Source: Bactericera cockerelli (Eukaryota > Arthropoda > Insecta > Hemiptera > Triozidae). From it: DNA of 64,000 nucleotides. The translations under genes were made by a program, and so were the position numbers. Below are positions 23,801 through 35,787 of the stretch, in pieces (position 1 is the first letter of the stretch; every line of letters begins with the position of its first letter). The notes beneath the pieces were generated by a model. The model was not told the origin of the DNA, did no database searches, and worked only from the letters and a program-made list of their open reading frames with translations. Where the stretch lies: assembly GCA_024516035.1 (NCBI GenBank), contig CM044964.1:4566240-4630239 (forward strand), written 5' to 3'.

Positions 23801-25734
23801 TTTTTTTGTAAAATTAATTGAAAAATACAATACTTTAACCATTATATTTCTTTCCTACCGATCATTCATAGGGAAAGTGAAAGAGTAAGTTACAAGTTAA
23901 GAGTAAGTTACACATAATACCTAAGCGTATTTTAAGTTACATGTATGAGAGGTAAGTTATACTTCGTTACGGTGAGTCGTTTAATTAGGGCTTTCACACT
24001 ATCATAGATAATGGTTGTATGATGTAAACTCTGAAGGATAAGATAATTCAATTACTGTCTAATGATGAGTATTATAAGAAAGAGAGAAACAAATTGATCA
24101 TATATTTAAAATACATACAATAGGGGCTGTCTACCTTTAGTAGATTGCTAATACACAGCATATTCCATCAATCCAGAAGATATTAATTGTCTCAATGTTG
24201 GAGGTTTTTCTATTTCATTAATTTCTTCTTTCCAATTTAAGTTTCAATTACACTCCATATATGTGGTGATGGAGGATATGTATGGAATTTTTTACTATGT
24301 TTTCACTGAGCACTTGTAAAGTTTTTCGGTTTAGTGACAGGGTCTCGAATGCGTCTTTCTTAATGATCCCTTGACAGCGAGATAAGGTCTTCATTCAGAG
24401 ACTTTTCGGTAATTATGACAAGCACACCTAAGAAAGAAATTGAATTGAAGAGGAATTTTATTGAATCCAACCCGTTTAAAAAAGAATATTTTTAATCTTT
24501 TAAATTTATCATAAATGTTTATGTGCTAATCACAATCGTGATATCACAATAAAATTACTCAAACTTGCTCTACTATTTTTTTTGCTTGACCTGGAACTTG
24601 AACAACCGACCTCCAAGTCGTTTTTTTACAAATGAATATACAATTATACATAGAATGTTTGTGATAGTTTTGACTTTTGAATTTTTCAATTACTTTTAAG
24701 CTTTTATTTTACTGTTTTTCACTTGTATATTAATTGTAACTATGTATAAAGGCCTTGACCCGTAATTATACGTCCGTTCTGCGGATTATTATTTTAAATT
24801 TTATTATTTCCTTTTTGTATAAATGTATGTCCTATATTAAGTATTCAATAATAATAATAATAATGACAATTCATGTTTTGGAAGTGACTCGAACCAACGG
24901 CTCCCTGTGCTACCTCGATCACCGGACTAGCGGCTTAACCAATACCACCACTTACTAAACTTACTTCCCATGCATTTTCACTCACATGTTCGATAGAGCA
25001 CTCTACCCAGTGTACAGATTGGATGGAACATAAGAACATCTAATTGAGACTGTAAAGTTCATTGATAAAGTTGATTAAAAAAAAGAAACAGGAGACAGTC
25101 GAATGAAGAACTTCCTAATACAAAAAATGTCCCTCGCCATACAGAGAGGAAATATTAGTGCTTGTGTCTTGGGTACCATTCCAAGTGGTGCAAAGTTGGA
25201 GGAAATATTTTATTTGTAAAAGAAAAAAAAAATATAAAACCATTACAGCCAGTATTAGGTACCTACTTCTACTTGGAAATCATTTCTCTTTCAGTACGGT
25301 TTTTATCCACAAAAATTCGAGCATTCTGAGAACTTTGCATTTAATTCTACATTTGTTTCATTTTTATTATTATCATATTTTACTTCGAGAAATTTCTAAC
25401 ATTAGAAATCGGAAGTTCGTTTTTATAAAAAGAAATATTATTTTGCTCCGATTTCAATTTTTTCATTTTTTTTTTTTAACTTGGGAATCTTTGTCTTGTA
25501 ATTGGACGGATTTATTTCAAACAATGCCTCCATGCATATTACTTACTAGGTAAATATCTATATCTATGTACATATCTATGCACAATAATTCACATATACT
25601 GTTATGAGTAGTTCAAAAATGAAATCTACTTCAAGAAAAAAAAAACTGCCAATTTTGGACACAATACTTCCTCGTGATTGGTTAACATTGTATACAAGTG
25701 GCAATTTTGAGAATTTATAGTATTTTATAAGTCT
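23801..25734. other. Intergenic with a SINE D copy
   Basis: A minus-strand family D copy (about 24517-24625: GTGCTAATCACAATCGTGAT, TTGAACAACCGACCTCCAAG as plus-strand text) and a dispersed palindrome at 25382-25415. A tRNA-like head also lies at about 24875-24955. Otherwise nothing recognised. Confidence 0.55.
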
Positions 25735-26121
25735 GTCCCGGTAGCTCATCAGTGGTAAAAGCAGCACTGTGTGAAGCAAAACATTCCAGAGGTCGTGGGT
25801 TCGAAACATAGTCGGGACATGACAAGTTATCCTCCCATATGGGATATTTACCACATAATAATAATATGTCTTGGGCCTACTGCTGGAAAAATGGGACTTT
25901 AATAGTCTTAATCGGGCAGTATAAATAAGGCAATATTATTATTATACATATCTGAATAATATTGTTTAGAGCTAAGTGGGACTCATCGGCAGACAGTCCT
26001 ATCCTTGCCGTCCCAAGTGTAGAATTTTATCCTCTCACAATACCTTCTGGACAATAAATCTCATTCTACTGCTGGAAAAATGGGACTTAATAGTCCTAAT
26101 CGGGCAGTATTATTGAGGCGA
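25735..26121 (+). mobile_element. SINE family C copy plus second tail
   Basis: Head GTCCCGGTAGCTCATCAGTG and GTCGTGGGTTCGAAACATAG. Body TGTCTTGGGCCTACTGCTGG, GGGCAGTATAAATAAGGCAA. A second, partial tail (CTGCTGGAAAAATGGGACTT) follows at 26066-26121. Confidence 0.85.
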
Positions 26122-26162
26122 TACCATTTTTATAAGTCACTTGTACCTCCAAAACCGTTTAG

Positions 26163-26195
26163 CCGATTTTCTATTAGAAATTTCTCTGAAGTAAA
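26163..26195. repeat. Dispersed short palindrome, degraded copy
   Basis: CGATTTTCTATTAGAAATTT then CTCTGAAGTAAAAC; only half of the arms still match. Confidence 0.45.
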
Positions 26196-26250
26196 ACTTC
26201 AAGGAACTTCACAATGGAATGAATGGCACGAGTATGTATGCATGTATGTA

Positions 26251-26688
26251 AAATGCAGGTACGTAAAGTACGCTGCTAAAAATATATAAAATAATTTAAT
26301 TGTTCAATGCTAAAATATATAGAATAATGCAATTGTTCTAATAACTTTATTAAACAAAAGTTCTAAGTTGGAACTTAGTCAAAAAGGTTTAGATGATAAC
26401 TTATCCGATATTCGCTCGGATTTGTAGATTTGATTTGATAATAAACACTGGAAAGAACTTCAGGTAAATAACAATCACAAATAGATTTAATAGAATTAAA
26501 AAAGGAAATAGTTTATTGATAATTTAAAATGACACTTATAAATTAAGTACAAATTAGAATTACGAGGAAGTGCGCGATGCACTGTCCTACGTTCAAACTC
26601 AAGATAGACTGACTGAGCTTATGCTGAACTCAGTGATGGAATCTACTGAGTATGAATCAGCAAGATCAGCAGGATCGGGCTGATTACT
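26251..26688 (-). repeat. 3' LTR
   Basis: 438 bp, identical to the other LTR except one base. Minus strand starts AGTAATCAGCCCGATC and ends CCTGCATTT. It contains CAATAAAC, a likely polyadenylation signal, and CTCAGTCAGTC, an initiator-like sequence. It is preceded in sense by the polypurine tract. Confidence 0.95.
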
Positions 26689-26698
26689 CCTCCCTCCT
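26689..26698 (-). promoter_or_regulatory. Polypurine tract
   Basis: AGGAGGGAGG on the minus strand, directly against the 3' LTR. Plus-strand priming site by position and composition. Confidence 0.9.
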
Positions 26699-26740
26699 AA
26701 AATTTTGGCCCCGCCAAAAAGGTTAAAAATTAGGCCAAGA

Positions 26741-28424
26741 TTATATTTTGGCTTCCCCAGTTAACATTATTCCTTTACTGGGTGAGGAGTTTACATTTAT
26801 ATCTGCTGTAGGTTGATCTACAGGTATTGAGGGTGGAGATAAGAAACTTAAGTCAAGTTGTTTATTTTTTCTTACAAAGTAACATAAAATAAAATTGAAA
26901 ATAATGAAAAGACATAAAACTAAACTTATAACTAAGTAAAAAGAATTATTATTATTTACAATGTCAGTGATATTGTTTAGAGGTGTATCCTCTAATTTTA
27001 GAGTTTTAGTTTTTAGTTTTGAATTTGAATTCTTATAGTTGGAAAGTTTTAGATTGACATTCGTTTGTATAAGAGGTTTTCCAACTGTATGTTCTTTGAA
27101 TGATAGTTCATTGTTTTTGTATGAAACTTTGCAAGGTTCACTATCTATTATATAAATTCCTCTAATATTTTCTATTTCAGTATTTTGATTGCAAAAAAAT
27201 GTTAAAGAATCTTGTGATTCAAAAAGTATTAAGAATTGATTTGTTTCTGGTATTAATTCTATCTTATTTCCTTCTAGTTCAAGTTTCATGAGTTCACAAC
27301 TAATGGTTTCCTTCTTAAATAATATTTCATTTTCACAATTGGTATCGGTATTGCTAATAAGATAAGAAGGGCATTGGTAAGGTTTGTTTGGGATACAACT
27401 TTCAGATAAAGGTTTTATAATATCATTTGATTTTAAAATGTACTTAGATCTAGGGATTATGGTAGCTAATGTTGATTCTACATAAGTTGGAATTGGAAGA
27501 AGATAGTAAAGGTCAAAATTAATGTTGAAATTAATAGGTAGGGAAAGTAAATAAATGATCCTTGTTTCTTCTATTTGACAATTTACTTCTATAAGTTTTT
27601 CAAAGTTAAATATATTTTGGTATGTTAAATCGATTGGTAATTCGTGGTTATAAAATCTTGATATCTTCTCTAGTTCATTAAATAGTTCGGTTGGTGTAAT
27701 AATGCTAGGGTGTAGGGTTTTCAATTTGCAAAAGGTTAGAGAGTTTTCTATATCTTGGAGTACACTTAATATGGAGTTGTAAATAATAATTAACTGATTA
27801 TAAATATCTTTTGCAAATAGTGTGTCTGTTTTATCCAATGCTTTCTGTGTGATAGTAAAGAGTTGATCAATGCGTGTGTTCAAGGTGTTTTCGTTATGTA
27901 TTATATTTTGTACAGTTTTATTGAAATTTTGAATTACTTGGTCGTTCAGACTATACTGTAGGTTAATTTGATTTTTTAGGAGTCCTTGGTTTGTTTCCAA
28001 GTGGGTTAAAATTTTGTTAATATGTTCTCCATCAGTTTCATCGAGGTTTCCTGTTAATAGTTTAATAGTTGCACCTAAGTTGTTGAAATATGCTCTACGA
28101 TTTCGTTTTTTGGGTTTTGTAGGATGAATACTATCAAGTTTGTCTTGGATCAGGCTTCGAATGTGGAATGTATTTTTTTTATAGTTGTCCAGATCTTCGG
28201 GATAAAATGTACTGTTACCAAGATGTGAGTTGAGATCATAATGGTGAGAGTCTAATTTTTGTAATTCCTGGTAAAGTGGCTCTAAGTCGTAATAATGTAA
28301 AAAGTTATGGGTCGTCCGTTGAAGCCTTGCGGGTCCCAAGTTTATCGGGAGAATGCCTGGATTTTGAGTTATGTTGGTTATTGATTTTCTGCTGTCGGCG
28401 AAGGCGAAGACGAAGCAAAGGGAT
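26741..28424 (-). CDS. env: Retroelement env (F-like glycoprotein), likely from a spliced message
   Basis: Open frame with stop at 26741. Without an ATG at its 5' end, the frame continues upstream through a hydrophobic SLCFVFAFADS stretch to a TTTCAG acceptor at 28430-28425, so a leader exon probably supplies the start, as known for gypsy env. Visible parts: signal-like hydrophobic start; a furin-type RNRR site about 107-110 residues in, followed by AYFNNLG; the conserved GATIKLLTGNLDETDG motif shared with baculovirus-F-like errantiviral env; a coiled, heptad-like stretch after it; and a transmembrane segment near the C terminus (FYLVISLVLCLFIIFNFILC). Seven to eight hundred bases of ectodomain hold paired Cys (CELMK, PYQCPS, FFCNQ). 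The frame appears unbroken. It overlaps the end of pol by 47 bases. Confidence 0.85.
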
Positions 28425-29273
28425 CTGAAACATTTATTATTTTACTGTAAGCTCTTGTAATGGGTCTTTTTATGTTAGACAAGTGTATTTTTTGGGCTGT
28501 ATTTTGATGGGTGGGTTTGATATTTGCAGTTTTCAGATTTTTATCAATAGTTGAAATTTCTTCTTTCTTGTACTTGTTTTTAGTTTTTGATTGTTTTTGC
28601 TTGTTGGCTACCATAACTGTGGGTGGTATATCCGGTAGGTCTTCCCTAGTTTTGTTAATTTTTTCGATTACTTTTTCTTTGTTAGTTTTTAGTTTTTCAT
28701 TTATATTTCGGTACATAAGCTTGGCTTTTTCTTTGTGGTCATGGATATAGTTTGTGAGAATTTGATGTTCAAGATCAAGATTGAATGGATCCGTATTGTC
28801 GACATGGCCGTTGATTATATTGACAGGTTTCATATTTGTAGCGGAATGAATTGTATTGTTATACGCCAAAACAGCGTATAAAACTTTAGTTTTAATATCG
28901 TCACTTTTATATATCTGTTGATTATTGAAAAGACGAATGTGTTCAATCAAGGTGGAATGGAACCTTTCGATCATTCCATTGGATTCAGGGTGTTGACTAC
29001 TGATGAAGTGAAGTTGCACTTTATGTAATGCAAGAAGTTCTTTTATAACTGCATTTTTGAATTCTCCTCCGTTATCGGAGATGATGGTTTGTGGTACGCC
29101 ATGATGACTGAAGTACTGGATGAGTTTGTCTGCTACAATTATTGCTTGGGCAGATGGCAAAGGGTAGGCTTGTGCATACTTAGAGAAGGCGTCAATAATT
29201 GTTAGAAATTTTGTGCTCTCTAGGGAAACGCTGTCAATGTGTAGTATTTGAAAGGGTTTGATGGGTGTTGGAG
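28378..29273 (-). pseudogene. pol: pol, 3' part: integrase core and C terminus
   Basis: Continues pol after the nested element. The integrase catalytic core is seen: HIDSVSLESTKFLTIIDAFS, then DNGGEFKNAVIKEL and HPESNGMIERFHSTLIEH, giving the D, D and E positions. A Lys-rich tail follows, ending NVSDPFASSSPSPTAENQ. The frame is open, but it is separated from the zinc-binding domain and the RT by 2.6 kb of transposon. Any frame running further upstream from 29273 is transposon sequence. Confidence 0.92.
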
Positions 29274-31884
29274 TAGGGTGGCCCTTATCTATAGAGGAGG
29301 ATTTTTTTCCCCAGATTTTTTCCGCTCCATCGGCAAAATATGGTTCCAATTAATATTAAAAAAATCTGGAAAAAGTTTCAGTTCGATCAAAGGTCGTTAA
29401 CACGTGCCGCCGGGACCTTTAAGTTTAGATCTGCAATCGGAAGGGGCAATATACGTTTTTAAGCATAATGTTGATCCTAACTTGAAGAAATCTTCATGAT
29501 GGAAGAAAAAAATTATGTAGAAATTAAACACTGTATAGTTTGGTTTTCTTTTTAAATTAATTTGTACATAACTAATTAGTTAGTGTTAGTTAGACAGCAT
29601 ATATCATACATCCTATAAAAATTTGTGTAGTAACTCACACTAAGTTTCTTCTACGTTGATTTTAAGAGATACTATTTTGAGATTTACGATTAGATCTTTT
29701 CTATTTGAAGTTGAAGAAGAAATTGATTTTTGTTTTTCATACTCTTGTTATTAAATTAATGGAGATACGCAGATTCACAATATTAAATCCTGCTTTCTAC
29801 TTGTTCATATTTTCAAGAGATACTCTTTGTTTAGATACTGATTTGGTTGACACTTGAATACGATTTTTTTTACCTTGTGCTTATATTGATTCGCAGATCA
29901 ATTTACTCCTCTTCTCTTATCATTTACTATTAACTTTTATCTGTTACCGTCTGAATTTCATTCCACTCACAGGATCTAGACAGAGAAAAGATTTGTATAT
30001 TTGAAACCTCTCAAAGAAAACCTGCCTCTCCTCTGACACAAAAAAGTCCAGCTCCTTACTAAGCAAGTTTAGTCTCTTTTAGATCTTTAGTCTTACAACC
30101 ATACTTCTATTTATTTTGTTTCTTCCCCTCTTTAGTGAGGGACTTAACCATGTTAGATTTTACAACATTTGAGATATCTCTATCAAAAAACCCCAACCCT
30201 ACTGCCTCTTGACTCAAATACCAGAGATGGTTAACAATTTTTTTGATGCCACACTAGATACTCGTACTTCAGGGTTCATTTTTTGATACGCAAGAAGTTT
30301 CTTAATAAATGAGAGATCTAGTCTTGGCGCTGTAATACCTACAAGTGCAGTATACCAAGCCTCAATATAAAGGAAAGTTAGTCTGGCTGGGGGACGTTAA
30401 ACAGGGAGAAGACCAGTGTCCCGTTAGAGGACTAAACAGAGAACAGACTAGCCAACCCTTATAAGCCAGGCTAGCTTGAAGTTTCCTGAGGGTTTAATGG
30501 CTTATAAAGAAAAGTCCAAGTTCTCATGATGGTTGATCGCACATAGAAATATGTGGTTCATGACGAGCCAACTTTGAAATAAAGTTGGTTGGAGACCATC
30601 ACTCACCCCTCCAGCTGTAGCCAAGCTGGCTACAACAACAATAATAAAGGAAAGTTACAAACAAACAAATATCAAGGATGGTCTTGAGTTCTTCAGCAGT
30701 CATTAAGAACTCTTTTCTAAACTCTGGTATTTGAGGGAAGAGGTATTAGGGTTGGGCTTTTTGATAGAGATATCTCAAATGTTGTAAAATCTAACATGGT
30801 TAAGTCCCTCACTAAAGAGGGGAAGAAACAAAATAAATAGAAGTATGGTTGTAAGACTAAAGATCTAAAAGAGACTAAACTTGCTTAGTAAGGAGCTGGA
30901 CTTTTTTGTGTCAGAGGAAAGGCAGGTTTTCTTTGAGAGGTTTCAAATATACAAATCTTTTCTCTGTCTAGATCCTAGTGACTGGTGGGAAAATGAAAAT
31001 TTCCAAGACGCGTATAACAAGATTAAATTCTTTAAAGTAGTAAATGATACAGCAGAAAGAGGAGTTAAATTGATGTGCGAATACAATATTAAGTTAACAA
31101 AGAGTTAAAACCAAAAACAATTCGTCATTCAAGTTGTCAAAGATCTCAAAAGTCAGTATCCTAAACCAACAAAAGAGTATCTCTCAAAAACTCATAGAAG
31201 TAGGACAGCAGGATTTACTTATTTGTAAACTTCTATCTCGCATTTATTTTAATAGTATAGATAAATGAAACTTATTACAATAATTATGTTCAATGTTCTT
31301 TTCTTCAACTTCAAAAGAGGAAAATCTAATAAACAATAGTTTTCTACTTAATATTACGAAAAAACAGTAATGAGTTACTTAGACTAATGCTATTATCAGG
31401 TGTCTCGATAATGCTGTGCTACCCACTAAATTTATTATGTACCAAATAATAATAATAAAACCTTTATATACATTTTACATCTTATATTTTTTTCTAATAT
31501 ACGATAGTTTTCTAATTTTCTACTTAATATTACGAAAAAAACAGTAGTGAGTTACTTACACAAATGCTATTATCAGGTGTCTCGATAATGCTGTGCTACC
31601 CACTAAAATTATTATGTACCAAATAATAAAAAGAAAACCCTTCTATACATTTTACATTCTATATTTTTTTCTGTGAGATGAAGTTTCTTCAAGTTAGGAT
31701 CAACATTATGCTTAACGTATATTGCCCCTTCCGATTGCAGATCTAAACTTAAAGGTCCTGGCGGCACGTGTTAACGACCTTTGATCGAGCTGAAACTTTT
31801 TCCAGATTTTTTTAATATTAATTGGAACCATATTTTGCCGATGGAGCGAGAAAATTCCGACTTTCGAAAATAAGGGCCACCCTA
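29274..31884. mobile_element. Fold-back DNA transposon nested in pol
   Basis: 2,611 bp, flanked by a perfect 9-bp duplication GTGTTGGAG (29265-29273 and 31885-31893). Ends are TAGGGTGGCCCTTAT and its inverse. Terminal inverted repeats run about 200-220 bp (29274-29493 with 31680-31884). Inner inverted repeats pair about 29790-30229 with 30716-31225, leaving a central spacer of about 490 bp. A direct duplication of about 175 bp lies at 31325-31498 and 31503-31674. A 9-bp target and long composite inverted repeats recall MULE-type elements or Drosophila Foldback. No transposase is present, so it is non-autonomous. Confidence 0.9.
30716..31225 (+). pseudogene. Coding remnant in the fold-back arm, unrecognised protein
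   Basis: A frame from about 30878 reads MLSKELDFFVSEERQVFFE, later SDWWENENFQDAYNKI and VVNDTAERGVKLMCEYNIKL. After a TAA at 31108 the same frame continues NQKQFVIQVVKDLKSQYP with residue spacing that still looks protein-like. The other arm (29790-30229) carries a diverged inverted copy. I recall similar NDTAERG...QKQF..QVV words in unnamed invertebrate proteins, but I cannot assign a function. Probably a piece of a gene or transposase carried by the element. Confidence 0.5.
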
Positions 31885-34825
31885 GTGTTGGAGTTAAATT
31901 AAATTTAAGTTTCAAGGGGTGTCTGTCATATTTTGATAGTTGACATGGCTCGCAGTTGTTGATATACTCTTGGACTGTTTTCCTTATGTTAGGCCAGTAG
32001 TATGTTCTTCTAATTATTTTTTCAACTTCGTCCATACCTCTGTGGTTTGATATTCCTTCGTGAATGTTTTTCACTATGTTTTGTTGTTCGTCTTGGTTCT
32101 CAATGTCGGTCAGGTATTGCGTGCATTTGATTAGATTATATCCTGAGTCCGGGTAGTATGTTTGTAAAATTCTAGAGAATCTTTCATAAAGTTGTTCAAA
32201 GGGGCTCCGGTGGAAGTAGAGGTGATATGGAACTTTGGGGGCAATAAAAGCGTCAATGAAATCTTTAATTTGGTTTTCCCAGTTGTTGTGAGAGAATTGA
32301 ACGAAAATTCGTTGTTTGTTTCCGTGTAAAACTTTAATTTTAAGGTCAGCTCTTTCGAAGTTGACTTCAGTGATTATAAGTTGGTTTAATCCAACATTTA
32401 CGGGTCCATCTTTGATTGGTATGCCTATGATGGGGTGTTCTGCACTTGTGTGTATGGTGGCATTTGTGTCATCAAAATCTAAGTCTTCTAGATTTATTTG
32501 TTCTTCTGGATTGAGTAGAGCTTCTAAAGGTATCTCGTTTATGTTGAAGTCGTCACGATCATTTTCTGCAGGTTCGACAGCAGTAGATTGAGTTTCGTCA
32601 TTGTATTCGTGGCTAGGTCCTGGTGTTATTGAATTTGTGTTTATTTCCACTCTAGATAGAGCGTTTGCATTTCCATTGAGTACTCCTTTCTTGTATTCTA
32701 TTTTATAGTCGAATTCTTCAAGTTTCAAGCGCCATCTGACGAGCTTGGAATTGGGTTCTTTTAAATTAAATAACCACTGCAAGGGTTTGTGGTCCGTCAC
32801 AATGGTGAATTGGCGGCCATACAAGTAGGGTCTAAAATATTTTGTGGCCCACACTATTGCGAGGAGCTCTTTTTCAATAGTTGAATAGACGGATTCGCTT
32901 TGGTTGAGGGTGCGGCTTGCGTATGCAACAGGAAGATCGGAACCTATTTTACCTTGGGAGAGAATGGCACCAATAGCGTAGTTACTAGCATCTGTTGTTA
33001 GAATAAAGGGTTTGTCAAAGTCGGGATACTGTAGTATAGGATCATTTAGTAAGAGATTCTTACATATTTCAAAGCTATCTTTAAAGTCTTTGTCATGAAT
33101 GTTGATTTTTGCGCCTTTTTTAAGTCTTAAGGTCAATGGTTTGGTGAGTTTTGCAAAGTCTTTTATGAATTTCCTATAATAGCCAAGTAGTCCTAGGAAG
33201 CTTTTAATTTTCTTTGTAGTATTTGGGATGGGGAATTGTTGAATTGCTTTGATTTTACTGGGGTTGGGTTTGATTCCTTCGGGTGTGATGATATGGCCTA
33301 GGTATGAAACTTCTTTACATAAAAACTCTGATTTATCTAATTGTATTTTTAGATTAAATTGTCTTAATCGGTCAAATACTTTGCGGATATTTACAAGATG
33401 TTCAAAGAGGCTAGTTGAGAATATTATTATGTCATCTAAATAAACTAGACAGTTAACGTTTATTAAACCGCGTAAGATGTTGTCCATTGTTCGCTGGAAT
33501 GTTGCTGGAGCGTTGCGTAAGCCGAAGGGCATACGAAGAAATTCCCAATGTCCGGAGTCGCTGGAGAATGCTGTTTTAGGGATGCTGTTTTCGTCGACTT
33601 CAATTTGATGAAATCCACTTGCTAAGTCCAGAGTTGTAAAGTATTGACAACGACCAAGTTTGTCAAGGAGGTCATCAATGTTGGGAAGGGGATATTTATC
33701 TGCTACTGTCCGTTCGTTAAGTTTACGGTAGTCGACGACAATGCGCCATTTCTTTTTTCCGCTTGCGTCAGGTTTTTTGGGCACAACCCAGATGGGGGAG
33801 GTCCATGGTGAATGTGAAGGACGTATGATGTTTTGGTCTAGCATCTTTTGAATTTGGGCTCGAACTTCCTCTCTGTGGATGGGAGAGTACCTGTATGTTT
33901 TTGTGTGGATGGGAGTGTCGTCCATAGTGATGATTTTATGTTTAACTTGATTGGTGAAAGAAAGGGGGACGTGTTCCATGTGAAAGATGTCGGAATATTC
34001 CATGATGATTTTCTCAAGTTGCAATTTTTCTTCTTCGTTAAGGTGGTCTGTTCGGATCAAGTCTACTACATCAGGGTGAATTTGGTTGCTTTGAATATGG
34101 TTGAGATTTGAGAATTTGGGTGGAGCGTCGAAGTCATGAAGAATTTTGCTTTCTAAAGGTTTGGAAAGGTTTACTGTGTGTTCTTCTTCTGATGAGTTTA
34201 TTATTGTACATGTTATTTTGTTGTTCTTAATTTTTGTTATACCTGATGGGGTATTTAGTCCGTTTTTGTAAGTTATTTCAGGTATAAGTACTTCTTTGTC
34301 GGGCATTCCTACTGTTGAGAGATGAATGATTTTCTCAGTATGTGGTGGTACAGTGATGTGATAAAGTTCAGATGTTGTAGTTTTGAATTTCAGGGGTATA
34401 ACGGTGTTGTTGTTTTTCATAGTATTATTATTTAAATCAAGGACAAGGTTTAATCGTTTCAGAACGTCCATTCCTAATAAACAGTCAAAATAGGTGTGAA
34501 AATCAAATAGGTGGAGCTTAATTTTATTGGTTGTCTGAAAAATTGATGGGGATGGGATAGTAATACTAAATTTTTCTTTAGATTGTCCGTGGGCAGATTT
34601 AATTTCAAAAGGGTCTGAACGAATAAAATTTCTGAAATTTTGGATTGCTTTGCTAGGTCGAATAAAAGATTTTGTACTTCCGGTGTCGATTAGGGCTTTG
34701 AGGTTCCATTCGGGAATCTCGATGTATGGTAATGTTTGGTTATCTTTGCTGCTTAGATTTAGGATTAGTTCTGTGTTTCTTCCGAGGCTGTTACTTGAAA
34801 ATCCTGGTCTGAATTTATTATTTCG
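31885..34825 (-). pseudogene. pol: pol, 5' part: protease, RT, RNase H, integrase zinc domain (interrupted)
   Basis: The frame opens at 34825, overlaps gag by 61 bases in the -1 frame, and reads in order: protease with LIDTGSTKSFIRP; reverse transcriptase with GLRNAPATFQR and the catalytic CLVYLDDIIIF; RNase H with LTTDASNYAIGAILSQG and VYSTIEKELLAIVWATKYF; integrase zinc domain with H..H and CEPCQ. The frame then enters the nested element and ends at a stop at 31712. No canonical slippery heptamer was found in the gag overlap, so the way gag-pol is made is not visible. All motifs are intact, so the only break seen in pol is the insertion. Confidence 0.93.
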
Positions 34826-35787
34826 TCAGTGTCGTTATAGTTGAAGTTATTGTCGTCAAGATTTTCGTAGCTTTCGTCATTTTCATAATTGTTAGTGTTT
34901 TCCGGTGTGTTTTCAATGTTGTGTAGGTTTGTGTTCCTACTGTGTACTATACTCATAGGAGTCGGTTGGGGTAGTGGTTTGGAGGTAGTTGGTCTTCCAA
35001 ATACATTTGATTGAGCAAAAGAATTATTATTGTTTCTGTTTACAGTTGGAACTGTAGAATTTTGACGATTGAACATGTTATTGTTGTTGTTGTTGTGTCT
35101 GTTGAGATAGGTGTTGTTTCTGTTGAAGTTGTTATAATTGTTGTTGTTATTGTTTTTGTTAAATTTGTTGTTTCGAAGTTGAGGTGGAACGTAAGGGGTT
35201 GATTGTATACTTTTAGTGGTTTCGATTTGGAAATCGTTTACTAAAATGTTCAGGGCCTCATTGAGGTCTTTTGGATTCTTTGTACGAATTAAAGATCCTA
35301 ACGGGTCTTTAAGTCCACGTAATAGTGTACGGAGTGCTAGATCTGAAGTAAATTTCTTGAGGTGTTCACTACCATCTAGATTGTGGTTAGTGATGTATGA
35401 CGTTTGTACGTTTAGTATTTTTTGAATTTTGTTGAAAAAGTCAAAAACTGAATCATTGTTTTGTTTCATTGCACACATTTCTATGACGAGTGTGTGCACG
35501 TCCCTTTTGTCAGAATACGTGTTTACTAAGGCTTGTTTTAAGTCGTTCCATGAATTGAGTATGCAAGAACTGATGTTCTTTTGGGCTTCGCCCGTGACTT
35601 TAGCAAGGATCGAATCCATCAAGTAGTCGTTCTGAAAATCGGCTGGGTCAGCCGAGTTGTAAAATTTTATTACAAGTTTTTCGCATATTGCGATGAACCG
35701 GGGCAATAATTCGATATCGCCAGAAAATTCGGGAATCATTTTCAGGTATTCCGGTTTAAGAACCGGTACTTCTGTGTTGTCCGGCAT
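34765..35787 (-). CDS. gag: Retroelement gag
   Basis: 340 codons from ATG at 35787 (MPDNTEVPVLKPEYLKMIPE). The first part has a capsid-like pattern (ALVNTYSDKRDVHTLVIEM, LRTLLRGLKDPLGSLIR) as in errantivirus gag. The C-terminal third is very rich in Asn (about 34895-35180), encoded by GTT-type repeats on the plus strand. No CCHC zinc knuckle is seen, which is usual for errantiviruses. The frame is also open upstream of the ATG for about 50 codons without another ATG. Confidence 0.88.
   Translation of the reverse strand: MPDNTEVPVLKPEYLKMIPEFSGDIELLPRFIAICEKLVIKFYNSADPADFQNDYLMDSILAKVTGEAQKNISSCILNSWNDLKQALVNTYSDKRDVHTLVIEMCAMKQNNDSVFDFFNKIQKILNVQTSYITNHNLDGSEHLKKFTSDLALRTLLRGLKDPLGSLIRTKNPKDLNEALNILVNDFQIETTKSIQSTPYVPPQLRNNKFNKNNNNNNYNNFNRNNTYLNRHNNNNNNMFNRQNSTVPTVNRNNNNSFAQSNVFGRPTTSKPLPQPTPMSIVHSRNTNLHNIENTPENTNNYENDESYENLDDNNFNYNDTDEIINSDQDFQVTASEETQN

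Noticed and set aside
29274..29349. Upstream extension of the integrase frame (an apparent start near 29349)
   Set aside because: It begins at TTG inside the nested transposon; only the part from 29273 downward is pol.
31712..31884. pol reading through to 31712
   Set aside because: The last about 58 codons are transposon sequence, not retroelement protein.
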